From Papaver somniferum (taxonomy: Eukaryota; Streptophyta; Magnoliopsida; Ranunculales; Papaveraceae): a stretch of DNA of 64,000 nucleotides. How positions within the stretch are numbered: position 1 is the stretch's first letter; the number at the start of each line of letters is the position of its first letter. The notes below the pieces were generated by a model. The model made no database searches. It was not told the origin of the DNA and worked only from the letters and a program-made list of their open reading frames with translations. The stretch covers positions 79,065,082 to 79,129,081 of the forward strand of contig NC_039365.1 in NCBI RefSeq assembly GCF_003573695.1, read 5' to 3'. Shown here piece by piece: positions 35,526-47,217 of this stretch. Both the position numbers and the translations under genes were made by a program.

Positions 35526-37286
35526 CTCCAATATTGGTAAGCCAGGCTATATTATCAGGAACACTTACTCTCCTCGGCACAAGGGGTTCAGCAGGGTGAC
35601 CCTCTTGGTCCCCTTCTTTTTTCTTTAGCTTTGCACCCTCTTATCGAGAAGATTGCATCCACTTGTATTTTGGATTTCCATGCCTGGTATTTAGACGATG
35701 GCACCATCGCAGGTGACACTTTGGAAGTGTCTAAGGCATTGAAGATTCTCCAAGAGGACGGTCCTGCCTACGGGTTACATTTGAATATTTCGAAGACTGA
35801 ACTATTTTGGCCCTCTTATGACCCGAGAAGGGATTCCGATACTTCCTTTCCTGCGAATATTGGTAAGCCAAAATATGGTGTTAAATTGCTTGGTGGACCA
35901 GTCAGCCTAGATATGAACTTCTGTAGTAATGTGGTGCTGAACAGGATTGACAAAACCTCTCAGCTCATTGACAAGATTCAAGAGCTGCATGATCCTCAGT
36001 GTGAACTTTTTCTTTTGCGCAACTGTACTGGAGTTTCGAGGTTATATTTTGCCTTACGCACTACCTTCCCCAAGGCGATTCAGAATGTTGCCACGCGCTT
36101 TGATGATTATCTTATGCGATATCTTCGTCGTCTTATAGTCGGAGATGGGGCTGGTTTTGGCTTAGTACAACATCGACTAGCCACTCTCCCCATCAAAGAT
36201 GGTGGCCTGGGTATTCTTACTATGACAGATACTATGCAGTACTGTTACCTTGCATCTCAGGCACAGACCCAGCATTTGCAGAATTCTATTTTGAGGCTGC
36301 CTGCTACAACCGACTTATGCCTTGGTTTCCATACTACTTTACAGAGTTTCACACAAGCTTGTGAGATCCCCCTCTCTGATTTCAACATTAATGATGCCGC
36401 CCCTCATTACATGAAGTCATTGGCTGCTATCTACTTTGGAGCTATCAGGGAAAAGGTACTTACTCGCTTTTCTTTTTCTACACGTGAAGCTACTGTTTGG
36501 CAATGTAATAGATCTGATCATGCTATGGATTTCCTTAAGGCAATACCTATTCCTGGGCTCAACCAGGCAGTTGGTTCCAGGCAGTTTAGCTCGGTCTTAC
36601 AATATCGTTTAGCTATAACCCTTTTTGAGGAAGGTAATAAATGTACCTGTTGTGGCAAACTCATGGATATCTTTGGAGACCACGCTATCCATTGTGCTAG
36701 CGAGGTCGGGCTTAAATTCAGACATGATTTAGTAAAAGATATTCTGGCAGACATGTGTTATAGAGCTGGGGTTGTGGCTAGAAAAGAGGTTTCTTTGGGC
36801 GTCATCAATAATAAGGATTTTCGGCCAGCGGACATCATGGTTTATAATTGGATAGATGGCAAGGATGTTTGTTTCGATGTCACTGGGGTCTCTCCGTTTA
36901 CCAGTGCTAAGTCACGCCACTTCGTACCAGGTCACGCCATTTCTGCAGAAATTACTCGCAAGAACACTAAATACTTAGATGTTTGCACTTCTCTCGGATA
37001 TGGATTCGGTGTTTTGGCTTTCTCCACTTTTGGCGAGCTTAGTAAGGATTTATTAACTTTCCTGAAGAGATTAAGGAATTGCATGGTAGGACATGATGCC
37101 AACTTTAAGATAGGCAATTCTCTTTTTCATAGGTTAGGAATTGTTATTCAGAAAGGTGTTGGTGCCCAACTTGTTGCTAGGCTACCCACCATCTCTTGTA
37201 ATATTGATTTTGATTAATAAATGCCTTAGTGGCTCCCTTTTATAATAATAATAATAATAATAATATTAATTGAAGACTTCAATTTG
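35526..37286 (+). mobile_element. 5'-truncated LINE with restriction-like endonuclease pattern
   Basis: A 1761-bp insertion in a family A LTR, flanked by a perfect 11-bp duplication ATACAAAAATT (35515-35525 and 37287-37297). It has a 5' truncation inside RT and a (TAA)n-rich 3' end (37233-37263), features of target-primed insertion. Base composition and codon use are richer in G and C than the surrounding LTR. It encodes one long frame (next entry). It is not related to the L1-type LINE at 26207: RT motif, finger and endonuclease all differ. Confidence 0.85.
35541..37217 (+). pseudogene. RT with CxxC-HxxHC finger and C-terminal endonuclease-like domain
   Basis: Open from 35541 to TAA at 37215 with no internal stop, 5' truncated. 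Numbering from 35631 (528 codons): upstream lies GVQQGDPLGPLLFSLAL (RT block). Residues 19-24 read WYLDDG (35685-35702), the catalytic block with YLDD where L1 has FADD. KYGVKLLGG (81-89) and GGLGIL (191-196) are further RT or thumb landmarks. A finger follows: C338-x2-C341, then H351-x2-H354-C355. Next are RHD (364-366), KE (385-386), RPAD (398-401), FDVTG (415-419) with D416, and K444-x2-KY (447-448). This order matches the R2-type restriction-like endonuclease (RHN, E, RKPD, D, K-x2-KY). The family presumably nicks and reverse-transcribes. The long open frame suggests recent activity of a master copy. Confidence 0.75.
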
Positions 37287-39058
37287 ATACAAAAATTATA
37301 ATTGCGAAAATAGAAAAGTAAAAGACACAACAAGATTTTGTTAACGAGGAAACCGCAAATACAGAAAACCTCGGGACCTTGTCCAGAATTGAATACTCTC
37401 AGGATTAAGCCGATATTTAAAATCTAAACCAACTTCGTATAGTTGAGACCAAGCAACTAAACCTATAGTTCACCTCGTTCCGTCTATGTCCCTGCGCTTC
37501 GAACTTGCAATAAGTCACGCACTTGGAACAATTCCTTTGGTTCGTATTCCAAACAGTAAGGAACAACAAATCTGTTCGGTAACAACTCTTTTCAATCAAC
37601 GTGATATGAGTTTGACAAAAGGCTCTTCCGTTTATCCGAATAAACTCCTTTGTCAGGTTCTTATATCTATCCAATAACAATTACTAAAGTAATTGTCAAG
37701 ATTTTACAATCAATATTTTGAATCACAAAGAATTGTTTTGATGCCGATCTACTCAACTAATCAATCAAATCTATTACAAAGATAAACCGATTATAGTTGG
37801 ATCCTTTTCTAGTCGAAACAAGTTTTTTGCACACCAAAGATTATGAACCCAAATATCTTCTTTGTCTTCGAATCTTCTTTGATCTTCAATAAACACCTGC
37901 ACACAATAAACTGAATCTCTTGTGATCAATTACACACAGAACGGAGTTTGTTAACAATGGATTATCACAAGACGTCTTTAGAACTACAAACAGTCTAAAG
38001 ATCCCCGTCGAAACTTCGAGCTAGTTTGAGTGAATCTTATACCAGAAGAGAAGATTCTCAAGCATAAAAAATCTAGGTGCAATCAAACTTCAACAACCGT
38101 TGATCAATCAAATCAATCTAAAACTAATAATAAACTACAATTATTTAGTTTCCTACCAGCGGTACCAATTGAGCTTCTCAATCCCAAAGAAGTCTTTAAA
38201 CCGAGTGACCGTAAGAGATTTCGCCTAATTAGGGTACTTTCCACTCCGAATAGGCTGCTCTACCAGTAACAACACAACTAGGTAGTTTTACTGGCTCTGA
38301 GGATTAGTTTGCTTGAAATGCAAACTTCAATATTTATAGACCAAGGAAGTTTGGACACCAAGGAATTTCCAAAACCGAATATTCTCAAAGATATGCAATA
38401 AAAACCGAATATTCTCTATCCAATTAATGACCGAAATCTTAGTAGAAAATCTCCACCTAGTAACTGCACGTTACTAATTTTTATTTTCTAAAGATATGCA
38501 TTTTAATTGCTGGAAATTAAAAGCATATAAAACTAAAAACCTTAATTAAAATATTCTCAATTTATTTCGATCCGAGATTTTCCTTTAGCTATTAAGGAAT
38601 ATCTTTGAACAATAAAAGATAAGAGTTACTGCACATGTTCAAAGTATGTCGACATTTTTACTTTGTAAATCCTATTTCATATTTACAATCTTGGAACCGA
38701 TTTGCCACACTTCCAAACAAGTTCAGAATTGGTTCATCTAACTTCCAAGAACTATGTGATTGATTATCCTATCAAATCACAAATCATGGGTTTCACGGTT
38801 CTACCAAACACAAGTTTCAGTTCTACCTCCATGTGGGTACTAGAATTAGTCACGCTAGTTACCAAAACTTGGTTGACTAGGTACTAGGATCGGTTCCCAC
38901 ATATATATGGTATCTAACTTGTATTTGTTGCACATGTTCGTAGGATCGGTTCCCCAATTACTAAAAACTTGTTGCACCTCTTACAAGGATCGATTCCCCT
39001 TTTGTGATCGGTTACAGCTCTTACTAGGATCGGTCCCCCAATGTCTAAAGTTGGTACC

Positions 39059-39222
39059 TGTCGCCCCCTAAGATAGTAGCTGACTAATCCAAGAGATTAA
39101 CTGAATAACGAGGGACTAAGAATATAAATCATTTACCTTAACACTCAATTAAGAAATCTGCTACAAAACTTAACCCAAAACTAGCCCCGCTCTGAAATTT
39201 ATATACAAGACTCCTCTCAAAT
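39059..39222 (-). repeat. Probable gypsy solo LTR, left part
   Basis: On the minus strand this ends CTTAGGGGGCGACA, a typical gypsy LTR terminus, at 39059. The sequence is interrupted at 39227 by the family B element and resumes at 47809. No coding content. The flank on the left is truncated family A LTR. Confidence 0.5.
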
Positions 39223-39227
39223 AATAC
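39223..39227. repeat. Family B target-site duplication, left
   Basis: AATAC, identical to 47804-47808. The pair fixes both ends of the family B element. Confidence 0.88.
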
Positions 39228-40341
39228 TGGAAAAGCGGGGGTCTAACAACACCACCCAATATTTCGCTTAGCAATCTGTATGGACAAACTCGAATACACT
39301 TTTAATAGAATCAACAAGACTCAATCAATTAAAAGTATATAGACGAGTTTATATCTCTCTCTTCATTTGATTTACACAAGCAGGAACTGCGAGTTCTAAC
39401 CAAATGCAGGGAATAACTTGGATGGTGCCAAAGACCAATATCTAAGGATCAATCAATGACAATCAACAACCAAAGTTTGGATTACTCTAATTGAGGATCT
39501 AACGCACAACATGTATTATTTTAATTATAAAGATAAAACAATATAATACGGAAATTGAAATAACACAGACACCAGAAATTTTGTTAACAGGGAAACCGCA
39601 AATGCAGAAAACCCCGGGACCTAGTCCTGATTGAACACACACTGTATTAAGCCGCTACAGACACTAGCCTACTCCAAGCTAACTTCAGAATGGACTGTAG
39701 TTGAACCCCAATCAATCTCCCACTGATCCAAGGTACAGTTATGCTCATACGCCTCTGATCCCAGCAGGATACTACGCACTTGATTCCCTTAGCTGATCTC
39801 ACCCACAACTAAGAGTTGCTACGACCCAAAATCGCTGGCTTTGACAATAAACAAATCTATCTCACACATACAAGTCTATCAAAGGATCAATTTGTCCCCC
39901 ACAGATAAACCCTAAAGGTTTTGTTCTGTCTTTTGATAATAATCAAGGTGAACAGGAGCCAATTGATAATCCGGTCTTATATTCCTGAAGAACAGCCTAG
40001 AGTTATCAATCACCTCACAACAATGTTAATCATATGGTAGCGAAACAAGATATTGCGGAATCACAAACAATGAGACTAAGATGTTTGTGATTACTTTTTA
40101 TATCTTGCCTATTGGAGATATCAATCTGATTGTACTCGTACAATATAAGATGCAAGATCATATCACACAACTACGATAAAAGTAGTATCGGTCTGGCTTC
40201 ACAATCCCAATGAAGTCTTTAAGTCGTTAACCTGGTTTTTGAAGAAGAAAACCAAAGGTTAAAGGAGAATCGACTCTAGCACGCAAACTAGTATCACACG
40301 TAAGGTGTGGGGATTAGTTTTGCACAATACTAGATGTCTCC

Positions 40342-40349
40342 TTTATATA
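40342..40349 (-). promoter_or_regulatory. TATA box of family B 3' LTR
   Basis: TATATAAA on the minus strand, in ACTATATAAAGGAGACATC; conserved at 46493-46500 in the other LTR. Confidence 0.65.
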
Positions 40350-40821
40350 GTCTTTCAAATAAGGGTTTGCAATCAATGTTAGCTTAGTAACAAAGCATTC
40401 AATATTCACCGTTAGATGAAAACCTGATTTAGATTCAAGCTAATATTTCTCAACTGTTAGATCGAAAACTTAGCTTGTTACACACACTTGACAATGCACG
40501 CTTCTAGGTTTGTTAACCGTACCCAGACGTATGCACTTGTTGGTTCAACAATAGTTAACCAAAAGGTTAGCCATATGAGCATTTCAGAAGAACCACGTTC
40601 TTCTTCACCATAAGTAGTTCAAATGACTTCAAATGAACTAGTTAGAGAGTTGTTCAATTGCAAGAAAATCTTATGTACAACACAAGACGCAATTGAAGCA
40701 AAGATAATTTGATTCACTTGAATCGGTTCATGAACTTTTATAGCCACGTTTTGCAAACTGCATTCTTTGGTCTTTTTAAGTTTAAGTTCAGAAATTATCT
40801 TCAGATATATAACCTTCTCAA

Positions 40822-41040
40822 GTTCGCAGACTAGGTTCGCGGACTTAAGTTACCGGGCAAAGTTTACAAACTCCAGCAGAAATTCTCGGGTATGAGAACT
40901 TCGCCGGTTCGCGGACATAGCTTCACGCAAGTAGTTTGTCAATTCCAGCATAAATTCTCGGGTTTGAGAAGTTTGGCAGTTCGCGGACTTGGATCACGCC
41001 ATTCTTCCGGTTCTCTTGATCAACAAAGTTCGCAAACTTT
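40822..41040 (-). promoter_or_regulatory. GTTCGCGGACT array, 3' LTR (5 units)
   Basis: Five copies of the 11-bp motif GTTCGCGGACT (plus-strand reading), two with GTTCGCAGACT or GTTCGCAAACT variants, spaced irregularly. They lie about 470-690 bp upstream of the TATA box in the direction of transcription. The motif contains TTCGCGGA and is GC-rich in an AT-rich LTR. A regulatory role is inferred from position and repetition only. Confidence 0.5.
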
Positions 41041-41603
41041 GGTTCAAGGAATAAGACTTATACATAAATGTGTTTCCACAACAATGCTTATGTCCACCAT
41101 TGGTTATGTAATCTAAACTCTCATTTCAATCATTGAAACATTCTTAGAGGACGTTATATAGTTGTTACACCATTTCTCGTCAAAGCAATTTTCAAGATGA
41201 TTGAAACATATCATGACTTTCGTCACTAGGTAAAGATAAACTTGATCGAAGCGAAAAGATTACCAACACATATTTTGAGATATAGATAGGAGAGGTATAC
41301 TCGCTCGAAATACCAAATGTGTATAATCCAAGTCTATATATATAGCATACGACTTCTTGTCTCAAAGAGTAGGAGATAGAGTAGATAGACTTTTGAGTGA
41401 TAGATAAGTTCAAGTCTTCACATACCTTTTTGTCGAGAAGTTCCACCGGTTCCTTGAGTAGTTCTTCTACTTGTATGCGAGTTCTTGATCTCAACCACAC
41501 TTTTTATCCTAGTCCGAGACTTAGCTGTAATAGAGATCACTACATTGACAAACATGCTTGAGATAGCAACGCATGCGAGTTCGACCGAGTAATACTCTAA
41601 CAA

Positions 41604-43222
41604 TCTCCACATTTTTCAATTTTAGTGACAAAACTATCAATACATATGGAATACAAAAAATATAAAGAAATTTTAGTAGCTCCTATTCCACATGTCTAAT
41701 CTTCAACATTCCTCGAAATCTTCGTCACTTCCAAGTACTCCAATGATCCCAAAGGTTGTAAGTTTAACATCACCGTTGTTGAAGATCCGTAGCTATAACA
41801 ATCAAAAAACATAGTTCTGGATCATTTTTATACGGTGTCATAGTATTATTACACAGCGTCAAAGTTTAATTGTATCACAACTTCAACAATAATACTATGG
41901 TGATATGTATCACTCCCCCTTACACAATGATCCGAATACCATATGTATTTGTAGTGTGAACTACATATTAATTCTCCCTCTTTTTGTCAATAAAATTGGC
42001 AAAGGTACAAGAACGGGATCATAATGAAATTTCCGAGAGAGACATTTCATGACAAAAGGAAAAAATACATACCAACTAATTTAGATGCAATCATAAAGCC
42101 GAAGCTAAATGCATTCATCAAGGAGTTTAAATATACAAGATAACCCCTCTAAAGTTCCACAGCCGCACACCCCTCAATATATGACCATTAAGCACAAGTT
42201 CAAAAGAACTCTCCTCCATTTGATGTCATTCCCGAAAGAACAACAAGAGCGACCTTAATTTCAAAAGAAAAGAAGGATTTTTATTGGACACCAAAAACCA
42301 TGAGAACAATTTTCTATATCCAAAGAACTCAATCAAATTAATCACAAGTAAACCCATGATTAATTTAATCGGAATACACAATAAAATTAAACACAAGAGG
42401 TGATCAATTCAATTGATTATGCTCAACATAAGAGAACTTATGGAGACACGAAAATACTCAACTAGATTAATTACAAGAGAACGCATAATTAATCTAATTG
42501 GAATACACAACCAAATTAATCACAAACGTAATCAATTTAATTGTCATTTGTTTTTCTCGACATAAGAAAACTTACGGAGCAATAACTAAATAACCAAAGA
42601 AGATGATTAATTTAGTTCAATATGCTCGACATAACATATCTCACGGAACACCAACTAAGCTAAAAGATCCACTTGGTTGTATAGTTCTCAACATAAGATA
42701 CATTACATAGCCTCACAATAATACATAAAATATGGATCAGGGATGATCAATACTGGTGAATACACAAGAATTCGTTCTATCTTCAATCACTATTTGCATA
42801 ACGAAAATTAATAGACATAATCCTTGAAGACAAAAGATATTGACCTATCTTCCATCAAAATATTTGACAATATAGGCTTAACTTTTGTATTTGTCAAAAT
42901 TCTATTCATTCTTTTACCAGTATGTGAATACCGAACACGAACGACTTTACTTTTGACAAAGTATGAGACAAACATAGTTCACGGACGTAAACACCAATAT
43001 CCCATAACAAATTGCAATATATCAAATCATAAAGATTAATACTGCAAAAACATCATCCTCCAAATATTTTTAGAATTTAAACCAATAAACCTAAAAAACA
43101 GAACAAAAAGATGAAACGTAATAGCTATGTGTAGTCACAATCATTGTTATTCAAGCACTAGTTATTCTTCCAACTAAATCAAAAAAAAAATGTACTAGGT
43201 AACTAAACCTCTATGAAGTATT
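41604..43222 (-). other. Family B 3' untranslated internal region and polypurine tract
   Basis: About 1.6 kb without a supportable gene between the coiled-coil ORF and the 3' LTR. On the minus strand it ends TTTTGTCACTAAAATTG, then AATGTGGAGAT (41604-41614), the polypurine tract next to the LTR. Several AATTAATC and CGACATAAG phrases recur between 42300 and 42700. ORFs here are short and random-looking. Confidence 0.65.
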
Positions 43223-43552
43223 TCACTTACTTTGAACATTCTTCTCATATTCTGTGTATTCATCAAGCTCATCTTCGATTAGATCAATCCTAGATTCAAG
43301 ACTATCCATATTTTCTTCAAGTCTTTTGGAAGAGGCTTCGAGTTCACTTTTCAGGGCACGTACTTGTTCCAAGAAAATATTCATGGTTAACGAGAGCTTA
43401 TCAAACTGTGAGACAGAAGAATTCTCATCAGAAGAGGAGATACGCTTGTCATAACACATCTCATTGTCAGAGGAATCAAAACGAATCTTCTTAGAGGGAA
43501 ACAGAACAGTCCATATATCACTTTATTTGCTTGAAAGACTATAGGAGGACAT
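43223..43552 (-). pseudogene. Small coiled-coil ORF of family B, one in-frame stop
   Basis: ATG at 43552 opens MSSYSLSSK, then a TAA near 43525, then the same frame stays open to 43223. The part below 43459 has a Ser-rich start and a long Leu/Glu/Lys heptad-like helix (LEQVRALKSELEASSKRLEE and on), a confident coiled coil of some 45 residues. No known family is assigned. Place and plan match the small ORF of family A at 5923-6279. I infer a spacer or particle-assembly protein. Confidence 0.6.
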
Positions 43553-43833
43553 GATAGAGAAGGTAAATGAAATGATCATCCAGAAGAGGAGAAACTTCAT
43601 TTTAAAGGAATGAAGATGAAGAATTTTCCAAAAATGACCTTTTACCAAACCCTAACAGAATTTGGTTATCTCCACAAAAAGACTTTTAAAGAGTCAGAAA
43701 CCGTACACGAATAATAACGGTACAAGAGGAGAATAAACAAAATCTGAATTAACAGACACATTCCAACACAACCCTCTCGAAAATCATGATTCTTTCCTAA
43801 GAGGGATAGATGAAAGAATCATGAACAACACGA

Positions 43834-44370
43834 TTAAAGATCATAATCATTCCAATTTAATATAGGACTGGGATATATTTCGTGAGGGGAGGAAGAACTT
43901 GTTAATCCAAGTTTTTGGTTATTCTTTAGTGAAGAAGAGTTATGCACATCATTCTTTTCCCTTTTAATAACAGTTTTGAAGAACTTGATTGTTGATTTGT
44001 GCAAATTCTGCACCATTCTAGAAATCACTTTTTGAGGGAAAAAGGATTTCACCGGATATTTCTTCTTCTTCTTCTGGACACAGCGTTTAGCAGAGAAGGA
44101 CTGCTTTTGATCATTCGTGCTAAGATGATCCTGATTTTTACACATAGAAACCAAGGGTTTTGGTAGCATCTTGTGTTTTCCTGTATCACTCGTTTTGTCA
44201 AGATGACTGTAGAATGATACATAACCAGGTGACATTTGCTGACACCACTTATGAGACACAGTCGGAGTTATTTGACATGTCGTATAAGGATCACGATTGT
44301 GATTTTCAACAAAGAGATTAAGAGAACAATCACAGATTTCATCCTCAGGACAATAATCAAGAGTATTCAT
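43834..44370 (-). pseudogene. Family B spacer ORF downstream of gag
   Basis: 178 codons, basic and polar, with a run of five or six lysines (VQKKKKKYP) and several His/Cys residues but no regular zinc knuckle. It lies just downstream of gag in a different frame: the junction near 44370-44390, where ITKAW precedes MNTLDYCP, looks like a frameshift inside one longer gag-spacer gene. It ends at 43834. No protease DTG or integrase HHCC pattern is present. No function can be named. Confidence 0.5.
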
Positions 44371-44381
44371 CCATGCTTTAG

Positions 44382-45299
44382 TTATCTTATTACCTTATTA
44401 TCTGGACCTTTGGAAGTATGAATACTTTTATAGCACACGAGACCAGTTTCGCTAGTACAGTTTTTCTTATCTTCCTTTTTGATTGATCGAACTTCTTTTT
44501 GAGACTTTCTTTTACTTTGTCTAAGAATTTTCTTAAGCTGTTGTATGAACCGAGACAACGTAGAAATAAAGCAATTCTCACTTTTCTTATCAATCAATTT
44601 AGAACAGTGAGATTTTCCATCAGGAATAGTAACATGATCACTATACAAGTGATGTTTATCTCTTGATTTAAGTTCGCGATCAAAAATTTTAAGCTTCCCG
44701 ACAAGCGTATTTCGCGAAAGAGTATCAAGGTGATTTCCCTCGACGATGGCGTGTCTTTTAGATTCGTATTTAGATGGCAGCGATCTGAGAATCTTCATCA
44801 CAATTTCCCTTTCAGGAATGGTCCTACCCAATGCACAGGATGAATTAACAATTTCAGACATTTTGTGATAAAATTCATCAAATGAATCTTCTTCTGCCGT
44901 ATGAAGGTTTTCCCATTCGGAGTTAAGGTTTTGAAGCCTAGCTTCCTTTTCGCTGGAGTTACCTTCAAATACAGTTTCTAAAGTATCCCAAGCATCTTTA
45001 GACGTGGAGAATCAAGCCACATAGTGTCGAAGATCTGGGGTAATGGCATGCATGATGGCATTCAAACCGTCGTAGTTAAGCTTTGCAGCAAGTGACTCAA
45101 CAGCAGTATATGTACCGATGTTTTTAGGCATGGTATCATTTTCAACTATAACGACGGGAACCTTATAGCCATTAACAACATAAACTCATGATTGAAAATT
45201 ACATGCTTGAAGAAAATCTCGCATGGCAATTTTCCACCATAAGTAATTAGAGTCATCGAAGACTGGTAGTACGTTAATAGAGGTAGCACCTCTGTCCAT
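44382..45299 (-). pseudogene. gag: Family B gag (copia UBN2/DUF4219 type)
   Basis: ATG at 45299 begins a copia gag: a VFDDSNYLWWKIAMRDFLQ block near 45190-45260, then DAWDTLETVFEGN near 44965-45005, and a KILRSLPSKYESK...AIVEG segment near 44730-44800, followed by a lysine-rich C-terminus. These blocks are typical of UBN2-type gag proteins. Two in-frame stops, near 45187 and 45014, break the N-terminal half; from 44861 down the frame is open for 159 codons to 44382. Gag would form the particle that carries the element RNA. A CCHC knuckle is not seen. Confidence 0.85.
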
Positions 45300-45352
45300 A
45301 GAGTCAGATCGCTACAAACACATACTTGTAAGGTCTTGACCGTGTTTGCCTA

Positions 45353-45364
45353 CTCTGATACCAA
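45353..45364 (-). other. Primer-binding site of family B
   Basis: TTGGTATCAGAG on the minus strand, one base from the LTR end TTTTTCA: an exact match to the complement of the plant initiator tRNA-Met 3' end. Confidence 0.9.
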
Positions 45365-46492
45365 TTGAAAAATCGGGGGTCTAACAACACCACCCAATAT
45401 TTCGCTTAGCAATCTGTATGGGAAAACTCGAATATACTTTTAAGAGAATCAACAAGACTCAATCAATTAAAAGTATATCAACGAGTTTATATCTCTCTCT
45501 TGATTTGATTTACTCAGCAAGAACTGTGAGTTCTAAACAAATGCAAGGAATAACTTGGATGGTGCCAAAGACCAATATCAAAGGATCAATCAATGACAAC
45601 CAACAACCAAAGGTTGGGTTACTCTAATTGATGATCTAACGCACAACCTGTATTATTCAATTATAAAGATAAAACTATATAATGCGAAAATTAAAATAAC
45701 ACAGACACCAGAAATTTTGTTAACGAAAAAACCGCAAATGCAGAAAAACCCCGGGACCAAGTCCAGATTAAACACACACTGTATTAAGCCGCTACATACA
45801 CTATCCTACTCCAAGATAACTTCGGACTGGACTGTAGTTGAACCCCAATCAATCTCCCACTGATCCAAGGTAAAATTATGCTCCTACTCCTCTGATCCCA
45901 GCAGGATACTACGCACTTGATTCCCTTAGCTGATCTCACCCACAACTAAGAGTTGCTACGACCCAAAATCGCAGGCTTTGACAATAAACAAATCTATCTC
46001 ACACAGACAAGTCTATCAAAGGATCAATCTGTCTCCCACAAATAAACCCTAAAGGTTTTGTTCCGTCTTTTGATAATAATCAAGGTGAACAGGAACCAAT
46101 TGATAATCCGGTCTTATATTCCCGAAGAACAGCCTAGAGTTATCAATCACCTCACAACAATCTTAATCGTATGGTAGCGAAACAAGATGTTGCCGAATAC
46201 AAACAATGAAACGAAGATGTTTGTGATTACTTTCTATATCTTGCCTATCGGAGATATCAATCTCAATCCAATCAATCTGATTGTACTCGTACGATAGAAT
46301 ATGCAAGATCAGATCACACAACTACGATAAAAGTAGTATCGGTCTGGCTTCACAGTCCCAAGGAAGTCTTTAAGTCGTTAACATGGTTTTAGAAGAAGAA
46401 AACCAAAGGTTAAAGGAGAATCGAATCTAGCACGCAAACTAGTATCACATGTAAGGTGTGGGGATTAGTTTTGCACAATACTAGATGTCTCT

Positions 46493-46500
46493 TTTATATA
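46493..46500 (-). promoter_or_regulatory. TATA box of family B 5' LTR
   Basis: TATATAAA on the minus strand; the likely core promoter of this element. Confidence 0.65.
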
Positions 46501-46972
46501 GTCTTTCAAAACAGGGTTTGCAATCAATGTTAGCTTAGTAACAAAGCATTCAATATTCACCGTTATATGAAAACCTGATTTAGATTCAAGCTAATATTTC
46601 TCAACCGTTAGATCGAAAACTTAGCTTGTTACACACACTTGACAATGCACGTTTCTAGGTTTGTTAACCGTACCCAAACGTATGCACTTGTTGGTTCAAC
46701 AATAGTTAACCAAAAGGTTAGCCATATGAGCATTTCATATGAACCACGTTCTTCTTCACCATAAGTAGTTCAAATGACTTCAAATGAACTAGTTAGAGAG
46801 TTGTTCAATTGTAAGAAAATCTTATGTACTACACAAGACACAATTGAAGCAAAGATGATTTGATTCACTTGAATCGGTTCATGAACTTTTATAGCCATGG
46901 TTTGCAAACTGCATTCCTTAGTATTTTTAAGTTTAAGTTCAGAAATCATCTTCAGATATATAACCTTCTCAA

Positions 46973-47217
46973 GTTCGCAGACTAGGTTCGCGGACTTAAG
47001 TTATCGGGCAGAGTTTACAAACTTCAGCAGAAATTTTCGGGTATGAGAACTTCGCCGGTTCGCGGACTGAGTTCGCGGACTTAGCTTCACGCAAGTAGTT
47101 TGTCAATTCCAGCATAAATTCTCGGGTTTGAGAACTTTGGCAGTTCGCGAACTGAATTCGCGGACTTGGCTCACGCCATTCTTCCGGTTCTCTTGATCAA
47201 CAAAGTTCGCAAACTTT
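46973..47217 (-). promoter_or_regulatory. GTTCGCGGACT array, 5' LTR (7 units)
   Basis: Seven copies of GTTCGCGGACT or close variants. Two places show doubled units (GCGGACTGAGTTCGCGGACT and GCGAACTGAATTCGCGGACT) that are single in the 3' LTR. It lies about 475-720 bp upstream of the TATA box. Confidence 0.55.

Larger units (their letters stand above)
35230..39058 (-). repeat. Family A LTR (reverse) split by a LINE
   Basis: Reverse LTR starting at 35230 with TGAAAATACGAGGGTACCC (the complement of the family end) and reaching 39058, where a different LTR starts; the last several hundred bases of the LTR start are missing. The LINE at 35526-37286 lies inside. GGATCGGTTCCC motifs are near 38885-39035 and the reversed TATA region near 38335. 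It abuts the plus-strand fragment with no shared duplication visible. Confidence 0.85.
39228..41603 (-). repeat. Family B 3' LTR
   Basis: On the minus strand it starts TGTTAGAGTATTACTCGG at 41603 and ends in CCCCCGCTTTTCCA at 39228. It differs from the 5' LTR by scattered substitutions and by two fewer units in the TTCGCGGACT array, so the two LTRs have diverged since insertion. Confidence 0.92.
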
